NCBI GenBank assembly: GCA_013359135.1
Contig: JABWCN010000035.1
Span: 1 to 46,587, forward strand
Direction of reading: 5' to 3'
Source of the DNA: Pseudobdellovibrionaceae bacterium
GTDB lineage: Bacteria > Bdellovibrionota > Bdellovibrionia > Bdellovibrionales > Bdellovibrionaceae
DNA: 46,587 bases
Made by a program: the position numbers and the translations under genes. Positions 18,073 through 25,203 of the stretch are shown here, one piece after another. Positions within the stretch are counted from its first letter, which is position 1, and every line of letters begins with the position of its first letter. The notes under the pieces are model-generated. The model did no database searches. It saw only the letters and a program-made list of their open reading frames with translations, and was not told the DNA's origin.

Positions 18073-19347
18073 CTATTTTTTTAACCATTGAGTATATTCT
18101 TTAATATTTTTTTCAAAACCATGATCCGTTGGTTCATAGAAATCGTTTTCAAGAGTTATTTCTTTGGGTAGATAATGTTGTTTGACCCAGGATTTTGGAA
18201 AATCATGAGGGTAATGATAGGTTTCTTTTCCCAGTGGTTGAGCGCCTGATCGTAGGTGGCTTGGAACTTCAAAGTGAGGGTGATTTGTTAAAAATAATTT
18301 GGCTTTTTTTAAGGCTAGATACGAACGATTTGATTTGGGACAAGAACAAAGATAAGTTACTACTTGTGCAAGTGTTATTTCACCTTCTGGTAAACCTATA
18401 AGCTCCAAAGCCTGGAGTCCATTAATTGCTATATTCAATGCCCTTGGGTCAGCATTTCCTATATCTTCGGAAGCTAGAATTACCAAGCGTCGAGCAATAA
18501 ATAGAGGATCTTCTCCTGAAGACAGCATTTTAACCATATACAAAAGGGCAGCATTAGAGTCACTGCCACGAATACTTTTAATGAAAGCTGATATGTGATC
18601 GTAGTGCTGATCAGAGTGTTTGTCATAAAAAAGAACAGGAGAAGTGGTTATTTTTTCTATATCTTCAAGGCTGAACGAACTGTTAACATCTGAGTGGTAA
18701 AGCATCTCTAGTGTGTTATAAAGCTGTCTTACATCTCCATTCACATTTTTGATAAGTTTCTCTAAGACGGTATTATTTAAAAAGGACTCGGGAGTCATTT
18801 TTAAATAAGTACAAGCTTTGAGATAAAGTTTATATAAAATATCTTCAGTTAGTTTGTGGAATTGTATGATACGACACCGGCTAAGAATAGCTTTATTTAA
18901 TTCATAGAAAGGATTTTCTGTTGTCGCACCTACAAAGCAAAGATCACCACTTTCAATAAAAGGTAGTAAAACATCTTGCTGTGCCTTATTAAGGCGATGA
19001 ATTTCATCAATAAAAAGAATAGTCTTTTTCTGATAAATTTTTCGTCTATTGCGACCATCTTCGCCTAATTGTTTAATCTCCTTGCTGCCCGTTTCTACAG
19101 CATTAATTTTTATAAATGTAAATTGACTCTGATTTTCCAAAAGCCTTGAAAAGGAAGTTTTGCCCGTTCCAGGGGGGCCCCAAAGAAGTAAGTTAGGAAG
19201 AAAGGATTTTGATAACCAGTTTTCAATTGGAAGAACTTTGGGTGTTGTTATGCCAGTTTCAAAAAACTCTTTAAAGCTCTTAGGTCTGAGTTCTTCGGAA
19301 AGAGGTCTGGCTAGTTCATCATTATGACTGCTATTAAATAAGTCCAT
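18073..19347 (-). CDS. rarA: RarA/MgsA, replication-associated recombination AAA+ ATPase
   Basis: A 424-aa protein of the clamp-loader-related RarA family. The N-terminus ARPLSEELRPKSFKEFF is typical. The AAA+ core has Walker A GPPGTGKTSF, Walker B FIDEIHRLNKAQQD and sensor 1 GATTENPFYELNKAILSRC. The C-terminal tetramerisation region has SGEDPLFIARRLVILASEDIG and GLPEGEITLAQVVTYL. It acts at stalled or gapped replication forks. The SD and ATG lie in a hairpin (see 19342-19374). It stands alone, downstream of the GNAT gene. Confidence 0.94.
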   Translation of the reverse strand: MDLFNSSHNDELARPLSEELRPKSFKEFFETGITTPKVLPIENWLSKSFLPNLLLWGPPGTGKTSFSRLLENQSQFTFIKINAVETGSKEIKQLGEDGRNRRKIYQKKTILFIDEIHRLNKAQQDVLLPFIESGDLCFVGATTENPFYELNKAILSRCRIIQFHKLTEDILYKLYLKACTYLKMTPESFLNNTVLEKLIKNVNGDVRQLYNTLEMLYHSDVNSSFSLEDIEKITTSPVLFYDKHSDQHYDHISAFIKSIRGSDSNAALLYMVKMLSSGEDPLFIARRLVILASEDIGNADPRALNIAINGLQALELIGLPEGEITLAQVVTYLCSCPKSNRSYLALKKAKLFLTNHPHFEVPSHLRSGAQPLGKETYHYPHDFPKSWVKQHYLPKEITLENDFYEPTDHGFEKNIKEYTQWLKK

Positions 19348-19374
19348 GTCCCTTGTTATAATAAGGACATGGAC
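19342..19374 (-). promoter_or_regulatory. Perfect 10-bp inverted repeat enclosing the rarA start codon
   Basis: GTCCATGTCC (19342-19351) and GGACATGGAC (19365-19374) are exact reverse complements separated by 13 bases. The downstream arm on the mRNA contains the rarA ATG (19347-19345) and part of its AAGGGA ribosome-binding site, so an RNA hairpin would hide the start site. The upstream arm contains another ATG that opens a 4-codon frame (M-S-L-L-stop). As DNA, it could be an operator. Confidence 0.5.
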
Positions 19375-19403
19375 GTTGCAAGTGAATTCAACCCTATATT
19401 CTA

Positions 19404-20123
19404 CTACAGGGTAGTTACACTTGGCTGTATTTGGTAATCTTGGCTCAATGAGGTACGAAAGTTATGTTCGTGACTGTGGTTAATTTGTTTTAGACTTTTT
19501 TTGAACTCTTCAATTTGTTGAGCTCCTTTTTTGTAGGGAGGATTTGCATACTTTAAAAACGTGATATGGTCATTAAAGTTAGATGCAAAACGGTCACTCA
19601 CACCTGGTATTTTTTCGTAGTCAGTGTAATCTAAAAAAAACTTAGCTTGTTTGGTACAATTCCCAGCACTTCCTATAATAGTCATTTCTGAACGATTCCA
19701 TACATTTTCAATCAAAGCCATTGATGCGTACATAAGCGTTCTACCTAGGTTAAGTTTTCTAACTCTAGAATCAATCATTAGTCTGTTTATCTCTAGAATT
19801 TTTTCTGGAGTAGTATTTAATAATTTAATCAAAGAATTATAATCATCATAGCCTAATACTGATAATGCCACTGTTTTTCCTGATGGGGGAGTGACTCTAA
19901 CGGTTCCTAATATTTCTTCTCCTGCAGTGGCGATAATATGATAGCTTTCAAAATCGGTATACTGTATGTCGCCAAAATCGCTGCCTAATTGACTAAAATT
20001 TTGCCTGAATCCAGAATCAAAAAGGACATAGCTCCTGAAAAGACAAATCTTTTGTAGCAAACTGGCATTCACTTCATTGCCTTTGAAGTAGTGCCATCTT
20101 AGTTGGCTAAGTGAGAATTCCAT
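19404..20123 (-). CDS. GNAT-fold acyltransferase related to FeeM/LuxI-type synthases
   Basis: A 239-aa protein. FRSYVLFDSGFRQNF near the N-terminus, then YHIIATAGEEILGTVRVTPP, then EINRLMIDSRVRKLNLGRTLMY, correspond to the beta-strand/pyrophosphate-loop layout of the N-acyl amino-acid synthase (FeeM) and autoinducer-synthase branch of the GNAT superfamily. The R/Q-x-x-G-x-A loop is replaced by R-K-L-N-L-G-R-T. The substrate is unknown. The start lies 25 nt inside the preceding diiron-protein gene, so the two are almost certainly co-translated and act in one pathway. Confidence 0.75.
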   Translation of the reverse strand: MEFSLSQLRWHYFKGNEVNASLLQKICLFRSYVLFDSGFRQNFSQLGSDFGDIQYTDFESYHIIATAGEEILGTVRVTPPSGKTVALSVLGYDDYNSLIKLLNTTPEKILEINRLMIDSRVRKLNLGRTLMYASMALIENVWNRSEMTIIGSAGNCTKQAKFFLDYTDYEKIPGVSDRFASNFNDHITFLKYANPPYKKGAQQIEEFKKSLKQINHSHEHNFRTSLSQDYQIQPSVTTL

Positions 20124-20857
20124 TGAGTTCTTTCTAGAAGGGAGTGGCTTATTTTGATACAGTGATTTAGAAAACCAGCATAGATTGTTAAAGCATCAGA
20201 TCCAGTTTTTACCATTTCAGATAGGCTTGCTTTGGCAGCCAAACACTTTTCCATCAAATCTATATTAAATTTAGTATGTCCTTGATCTAGTAGAACATGT
20301 TCAGCTAAGAAGCTGATTCCTGGTTCAAAGTCATCACCCAGTATAAATAAAAGATTGTCAATCATTCTGGGGCCATAAACTACAGAAATTCTTTCAATTT
20401 CAAATTCAATAGCAGTTTGGCAATAGGGATGTTGACTGTTAATCACATTTTCGTGAAGGTCTACGTAATATTGAGTTTCAGGTAAAGTTCCAATTTTAAA
20501 AAGATCATTTAGAGTCAGCGTATCATTGTAAACTTTATTCCACTTTTCAATAAGGAAATTCACATCGGTAACTAACATTTTATCATGATCAGCTTCTTGC
20601 TTAGAATGGTACTGTAGTTTTTCGCCGACTTCAGTGAAGTTTTTATTAGTGCAATTTTCTCCTGCACGTTTAATCCAGTCTTCCACTCGTTCTGTCATTT
20701 GAATACTCATAGCTGTCCAAACTAACAGAAAGGCATGGAGTTTCTTAGGATCACTTTCTGTCATAAAGTAATTTATCCCAGAGCTCTTTAAAAACGAGAC
20801 TCTTGTAGAGTGTATTTGTTGATTGTATTTTTTAAAATCTTCTGAATCTTTTTTCAT
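20099..20857 (-). CDS. Haem-oxygenase-like diiron (HDO/TENA-PqqC fold) protein
   Basis: A 252-aa all-helical protein. Metal-ligand candidates match the haem-oxygenase-like diiron oxidases (UndA, SznF, CADD): E88-x-x-H91 in the helix YHSKQEADHDK, E151/E155 in AIEFEIERISVVYG, and H187-x3-D191-x2-H194 in EHVLLDQGHTKFN. Such enzymes activate O2 to oxidise amino acids, fatty acids or cofactor precursors. The start has a good ribosome-binding site (TAGGAGA). It overlaps the GNAT gene by 25 nt. The metal content and reaction are inferred from motif spacing only. Confidence 0.78.
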   Translation of the reverse strand: MKKDSEDFKKYNQQIHSTRVSFLKSSGINYFMTESDPKKLHAFLLVWTAMSIQMTERVEDWIKRAGENCTNKNFTEVGEKLQYHSKQEADHDKMLVTDVNFLIEKWNKVYNDTLTLNDLFKIGTLPETQYYVDLHENVINSQHPYCQTAIEFEIERISVVYGPRMIDNLLFILGDDFEPGISFLAEHVLLDQGHTKFNIDLMEKCLAAKASLSEMVKTGSDALTIYAGFLNHCIKISHSLLERTQWNSHLAN

Positions 20858-21027
20858 GGGTTCTCCTATTTTTTAAACTATGTTAGTAGAATGGTTGATT
20901 TAATAAAAGTAAAAAGGAGTTTATAAATTAAAGCAATCTACTTTGTATAATACGCGTAGTCAGGTCGAAATTGAAGAAAGGATATCAATTGATTTTTAAG
21001 GTAAAACTAATTTTATGTTAAGTGTGT

Positions 21028-22404
21028 TTAAACTCTAGGCATTAATATTTTTATAAGAGTGCCTTGAGTATCAGGAGAAAATTTTGATTTAGGATAGCTT
21101 TCAATAGTTAAAGAACCATTCATGTCTAACAAAAACTTATGTGCTAATGGAAGACCTAAACCTGAGCCTTTTTCTCCTGAAGTTCCAAGGGTTGTTGTGC
21201 GCTCATTCCAGTTAAAAAGCTTAGGAATCTTTTCTGAATCAATTCCACATCCCCAATCTCTAATATTAAAAATAACTGAATCTTTAGTGCATGAAAGTTT
21301 TAGCTCTATTTTTGAGTTTGGTACTGAAAACTTAATTGCATTAGTTAGAAAATTAGCAATTACCTGAAAAATAAAAATGTCTTTATCAACTTTTATTTTA
21401 ATTGAATCTTCAGATGTTTCTTTCTCTATAGAAATTGAAATGTTTTTACTCTTTGCAATATCAAGAATAAAGCTTTTAGCTTCCTCTAAAGTTTCAATCG
21501 CCTCAATATCTATAGGATTAGTCTTTATTTTTCCATCAATGGAAAACTTAACAACATCTCTTAAGTTAGTAAAAATTCTTTGTAAGTTAAGAGAATTTTT
21601 TTTAAGTGTTGCGATTTTAGCATCTGTAAAGTCTTCTGGTTTATTGTGCAGTTTTGATATAAAGGAAATATTTTGTATGGGGTTAGCTAAATCATGAGAT
21701 AATGCAAAAAATACTGTTTCTATGATTTTTTTTGATTCTAAAAGCTCGTTATTTTTTTTCTCTCGCTCGGATACAGCTACCCAGCTATTAATAAAAATCC
21801 CTGAATATGGTATAAGAAATAGAATAAGCTTTAAGCTTGTCAAATTATGCGGTTGTATGGGGGCAATCTTGGGTCCTAAGTTATAATCTAGAACAATGAG
21901 GATGATGTACATTAAAAGTGGGATAAATACTGAAATGATTATTTTGATATACTCCTTAGTCGAAAAATAAACAAAAGGGAAAATAGCTCCCAATAGTAAA
22001 GAGGCTGAAATAAATGTTGATTCCCCCAAATAAAAGCCACAGTATGCGACAAGTAAGCACCCAATAGATGCAGTACTTAGTCTAGACAAGTTAGTCCATC
22101 CAAGAGCATTAAATCCAAGAGAACTAAGCAGAAAACAAAAACCTGAGATGATTAATCCGTTACCAAGATGGGTGTCATCGAAGAAGATGTAAAAGGTGAA
22201 TCCCAAAAGTAGGTCTAGGAAAAAGAAAAACAAGCCATTAGTATTAGCTTGCCTAACGTAAATCTCATCTGTCTTTGAAACTTTATTAGTTCCGAGTTTA
22301 ACCAGATGAGAGAAAAAAATAAAAACTCTTTTTTTTGCTAGTGATGACATTCCTACATTGTCTATCGGAAGGAATTTGAAAAAAAGAGAAATAAATTTAG
22401 TCAT
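21028..22404 (-). CDS. Membrane sensor histidine kinase
   Basis: A 458-aa kinase. Six to seven hydrophobic segments occupy about residues 55-210 (GLFFFFLDLLLGFTFYIFF, GLIISGFCFLLSSLGF, SIGCLLVAYCGFYLG, IIISVFIPLLMYIILIVL and others), with no large extracytoplasmic domain. The kinase core has H237 (FFALSHDLANPIQN), N box VIANFLTNAIKFS, and G boxes RDWGCGID and GSGLGLPLA. It lacks a receiver domain and no response regulator is adjacent. The input is therefore probably membrane-borne or hydrophobic. No ribosome-binding site is visible. It lies on the same strand as, and 170 nt upstream of, the diiron-protein gene. Confidence 0.88.
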   Translation of the reverse strand: MTKFISLFFKFLPIDNVGMSSLAKKRVFIFFSHLVKLGTNKVSKTDEIYVRQANTNGLFFFFLDLLLGFTFYIFFDDTHLGNGLIISGFCFLLSSLGFNALGWTNLSRLSTASIGCLLVAYCGFYLGESTFISASLLLGAIFPFVYFSTKEYIKIIISVFIPLLMYIILIVLDYNLGPKIAPIQPHNLTSLKLILFLIPYSGIFINSWVAVSEREKKNNELLESKKIIETVFFALSHDLANPIQNISFISKLHNKPEDFTDAKIATLKKNSLNLQRIFTNLRDVVKFSIDGKIKTNPIDIEAIETLEEAKSFILDIAKSKNISISIEKETSEDSIKIKVDKDIFIFQVIANFLTNAIKFSVPNSKIELKLSCTKDSVIFNIRDWGCGIDSEKIPKLFNWNERTTTLGTSGEKGSGLGLPLAHKFLLDMNGSLTIESYPKSKFSPDTQGTLIKILMPRV

Positions 22405-22459
22405 TTTTATAATAATTCGTCTTGTTATGATATTTATTTATTGAATCTAAGAAACTTAT

Positions 22460-22478
22460 TTATAGTAATATACTATAA
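22460..22478. promoter_or_regulatory. 19-bp palindrome in the kinase-methyltransferase divergent region
   Basis: TTATAGTA-ATA-TACTATAA is a perfect 8+3+8 palindrome. It overlaps a consensus -10 hexamer TATAAT (22474-22479) positioned to serve the methyltransferase gene at 22512. It has the size and symmetry of a dimeric-regulator operator that could control both divergent genes. Confidence 0.5.
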
Positions 22479-22511
22479 TAATACACATGCAAGATTTTTC
22501 TTGGAGGACCT

Positions 22512-23375
22512 GTGGCTGAATTAAACAATGAGACAAAGACAGAAGTTAAGACTGATATTGAGACAAAGATTAAGAAGGAAGAAAATTTCAACAGTCGCAA
22601 CTCGAGTAAAGATTCGTTTTTAACAATACTTAAAAAGAACGATTACACAGTTACTAAAGATCCATATATGGAGGTTCTTGATGATCCTAGTTTACCGTTG
22701 CTGCGAAGATTAGAGGTTATTATGGCTTTAGATAAAGTTAATAAACAGTATGGAGTTTATCAGAGTTTTATTAAAGGATTTGAGAGGTTTTTTAATAAAA
22801 AATATATCTCATCAGAAAAGGTTTCTTTATTTGAGGTCGGGAGTGGCTTGGGAGGGCTATCAAGAGAGATCGAATTTTGGGGAAGAAAGCGTGGAGTCTC
22901 TTTCGATTTGAATTTATATGATACTCAAGAGGATGTATTACAAGTGGCTGAAGAGTTGCTGGCTAGTCAAGGTGTTAATGTAGCAAAGCATATTGCTTCA
23001 GGAAATTACTTGCAGGACTATGCAGATAACAGCTTCGATTATGTAATTTCGTTACATGTGATTCATCATATTAGACCGGTAAATGAGGCCGCGAAAGCTT
23101 TGAAAGAAATGATGAGAATTGCGAAAAAAGGAGTTTATGTTGTAGATTTTCATAAAAAGTGGGGATCTGTCACTTTATTCAAAGTTTGGAATAGCCTATT
23201 TGGTATCAACCAAGATTTAAGTGAAGATGGTATAAAAAGCATGCAAAGAGCATATAGTCCTGAAGAACTGGAGCGATTAATTCATAATGAAGATCCATCA
23301 TTAGCCAATCAGTTGCATTTTAAAAGTCATTTTTTGAAACCTTATTGGGAGTTCGAGTTTGTTAAAAAAGAGTAA
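22512..23375 (+). CDS. Class I SAM-dependent methyltransferase
   Basis: A 287-aa protein with a GTG start after a GGAGGA ribosome-binding site. The first ~35 residues are charged (Lys/Glu/Thr). Motif I is LFEVGSGLGGL (residues 106-114), motif II NLYDTQEDVL, and the post-I/motif IV region is DNSFDYVISLHVIHHI. This is the small-molecule (UbiE/Methyltransf_11) type, with the acceptor unknown. It is divergent from the histidine kinase and its last 34 nt overlap, on the opposite strand, the end of the TlpA-like gene. Confidence 0.85.
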   Translation: MAELNNETKTEVKTDIETKIKKEENFNSRNSSKDSFLTILKKNDYTVTKDPYMEVLDDPSLPLLRRLEVIMALDKVNKQYGVYQSFIKGFERFFNKKYISSEKVSLFEVGSGLGGLSREIEFWGRKRGVSFDLNLYDTQEDVLQVAEELLASQGVNVAKHIASGNYLQDYADNSFDYVISLHVIHHIRPVNEAAKALKEMMRIAKKGVYVVDFHKKWGSVTLFKVWNSLFGINQDLSEDGIKSMQRAYSPEELERLIHNEDPSLANQLHFKSHFLKPYWEFEFVKKE

Positions 23376-23893
23376 AGTCTAAATTCTAGAGTTGGACTGA
23401 TGCCAGTTGTTCTCCAAGTTATATAACCTTTTGTATCTATCAGAATAATTGTTGGGGTGCCTTGGATTTGAAAACTTTTACTTAACTCGCCGGTGATATC
23501 TGAAGCTATTGGAAATTTATATTGGCGCTGAACTGAAATTTTTCTAATCACATCTTCGGTTTCGAAACTAGAAATGGCGACAATATTATTAATAAATTGG
23601 GGATTTTTAGAAAGCCAGTTGTTAATTCGATTAAGTTCTAATTCACAAGGAGCACACCAAGTAGCCCAAAAAATCAAAACTACTGGTTTTGTTTGGTTTG
23701 ACAGTGAGAAGGATTTTTCAACTGAATTTAACAGCGTATTTATGTGAGTATGTGAGATTTTTTTACCCTGACTCTGGAAGTTATTCATAACATCTGGGAG
23801 TTTTTTCCATAGCAAGAAACCGATTAAGAGAATCAAAATACTGTTGAAGATTGTGTCCCAACTGGGTCTAAATTTAATTGGCGAGATTTGCAT
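23342..23893 (-). CDS. TlpA/ResA-like membrane-anchored thioredoxin
   Basis: A 183-aa protein with a single N-terminal anchor (TIFNSILILLIGFLLW) and a periplasmic thioredoxin fold. The redox motif is WATWCAPCELELNR, and the cis-proline loop is QGTPTIILID. It is expected to reduce or exchange disulfides in periplasmic proteins, for example in cytochrome maturation. It is the third gene of the trx-osmC-tlpA operon, 15 nt after the OsmC gene. Its 3' end overlaps the convergent methyltransferase gene by 34 nt. Confidence 0.88.
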   Translation of the reverse strand: MQISPIKFRPSWDTIFNSILILLIGFLLWKKLPDVMNNFQSQGKKISHTHINTLLNSVEKSFSLSNQTKPVVLIFWATWCAPCELELNRINNWLSKNPQFINNIVAISSFETEDVIRKISVQRQYKFPIASDITGELSKSFQIQGTPTIILIDTKGYITWRTTGISPTLEFRLYSFLTNSNSQ

Positions 23894-23908
23894 ATGGCTA
23901 TCCTAGCG

Positions 23909-24352
23909 TCATTTACTAAACGCAGCAGCACCTGTTTTAATTTGCTTATTGTTTAGCGTAATCGTGTAATTGATCGGTAAACTTTTAGAGAGCATTGCAG
24001 AGACTCCGCAGTATTTTGTTTGAGATAATTCTACAGAGGTTATTAAAATTTGTTCATCAACAGGACCATTAACTATAAACTCAATATTGGCCTCTTTGAA
24101 TACGATAGGGTGGCCATCAGAACTTGGACTAATTTCGACGTTAATTTTAAACTCGGTAAATTGCTGCTTATGTTTTTTAAGTAGAGCAACAACATCCATT
24201 GCAGTACAGCCTCCTAAACCCGTAGCTACAAGTTCTTTAGGCGTCATTCCATGAGATTTTCCCAAAGGAGCTTTTGCATCTATGCTTAAGGTATTATTTT
24301 CGCAAGTGGCATGAAACTCCATGCCACCTATCCAGTTAAGTTCAGTTTTCAT
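23909..24352 (-). CDS. OsmC/Ohr-family protein
   Basis: A 147-aa protein with both OsmC-family cysteine motifs, GLGGCTAMDVVALLKKH and QTKYCGVSAMLSKS. The N-terminus (SHGMTPKELVATGLGGC) is also typical. OsmC proteins reduce organic hydroperoxides; the YhfA-like subgroup, which this resembles, is less defined. A weak internal membrane segment is absent, so it is cytoplasmic. It sits between thioredoxin (35 nt upstream) and the TlpA-like gene, which could supply reducing equivalents. Confidence 0.92.
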   Translation of the reverse strand: MKTELNWIGGMEFHATCENNTLSIDAKAPLGKSHGMTPKELVATGLGGCTAMDVVALLKKHKQQFTEFKINVEISPSSDGHPIVFKEANIEFIVNGPVDEQILITSVELSQTKYCGVSAMLSKSLPINYTITLNNKQIKTGAAAFSK

Positions 24353-24387
24353 TTTTATATTCCTTTTTACTAAATAGCAGTTCTATA

Positions 24388-24744
24388 TTAGTTTTTAAAT
24401 CCAAAAATATCGTTGATAGCTTGTTCTAGGTTTTCCTTTGGGACAAAGCCAGAAGCCATGGAGGGTTCACCTTCTTTAGGAATAAATAAAAGTGCGGGAA
24501 TTCCTCTAACCCCGAAGAGAGCAGCAAGTTCTGGGGTCGCTTCAGTGTCGACTTTAAAAATATTTACCTTTCCCTTATAATCTTGAGCTAGTTCATCTAG
24601 AACTGGCGCTAAGGCTCTGCATGGTCCACACCAATCAGCATAGAAATCAACAATGGTAGGTAATTCACCGTTAAATTTCCAGTTGGAATTCTTTTCAAAA
24701 TCAAAAATTTTTTGTTTAAATGCTTCAATGTTTAACACTTCCAT
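24388..24744 (-). CDS. trx: Thioredoxin
   Basis: A 118-aa cytoplasmic thioredoxin with the canonical WCGPC active site (VDFYADWCGPCRALAPVL), conserved partner residues KVDTEATPELAALFGVRGIPAL (cis-Pro in GIP), and normal length. It has a good ribosome-binding site (AAGGAAGG). It is the first gene of a three-gene minus-strand operon and is divergent from the ArsR-type regulator. The 41-nt shared region holds an operator-like palindrome, so the regulator probably controls this operon. Confidence 0.94.
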   Translation of the reverse strand: MEVLNIEAFKQKIFDFEKNSNWKFNGELPTIVDFYADWCGPCRALAPVLDELAQDYKGKVNIFKVDTEATPELAALFGVRGIPALLFIPKEGEPSMASGFVPKENLEQAINDIFGFKN

Positions 24745-24767
24745 ATTGACCTTCCTTTGATATTAAT

Positions 24768-24787
24768 ATATTATGATATTGTAATAT
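24768..24787. promoter_or_regulatory. Operator-like palindrome between trx and the ArsR-type gene
   Basis: ATATTA-N8-TAATAT with an inner symmetric ATAT core (16 of 20 positions are symmetric). It overlaps a -10-like TATGAT (24772-24777) and the regulator's own start codon (24786-24788). The outer half-sites with N8 spacing resemble operators of persulfide-sensing ArsR proteins, which is inference. The position would allow repression in both directions. Confidence 0.5.
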
Positions 24788-25106
24788 GTCAAGATCTAAA
24801 AAATACCCAGCTCAAATTTCATTAACTAAAATTAAAACTTGTTGTGGAGAGATTTGCTTAATTTTAAAAGCACTATCTCATCCACAAAGACTTCTCATTT
24901 TGGGACATTTGGTAAACGGACCTAAAACAGTTTCTGAATTAGGAAACTTAACTGGAGTTTCCCAGTCACAGCTTTCACAATTTTTGATTCGTATGAAAGC
25001 AGAAGGACTACTGACTTCTGTACGAAAAGGTAAATTTCAATTTTATGAACTAGCTGACTCAAGGCTTTATCAATTGTTACTTACTATTCAGAAAGAATAC
25101 GGTTAG
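24786..25106 (+). CDS. ArsR/SmtB-family transcriptional regulator
   Basis: A 106-aa winged-helix protein. The core ILKALSHPQRLLILGHLVNG, the recognition helix TVSELGNLTGVSQSQLSQFLIRMKAEGLL and the wing VRKGKFQFYELAD are diagnostic of ArsR. An N-terminal CCGEIC cluster (C19, C20, C24) could bind metal or sense thiols. The alpha-3 CVC motif is absent. There is no ribosome-binding site, and the -10-like TATGAT ends 8 nt before the ATG, so the mRNA is likely leaderless or nearly so. The neighbours (thioredoxin, OsmC, TauE) suggest a sulfur- or thiol-stress role. Confidence 0.92.
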   Translation: MSRSKKYPAQISLTKIKTCCGEICLILKALSHPQRLLILGHLVNGPKTVSELGNLTGVSQSQLSQFLIRMKAEGLLTSVRKGKFQFYELADSRLYQLLLTIQKEYG

Positions 25107-25203
25107 AAAAATGTGTTCTGAAACATATAAAATAAAAATAAGATAATATAGAATAGCTTCATGATGGGTTGGTCTCACTGATTTTTAGAAAAAGGACTTA
25201 TAA

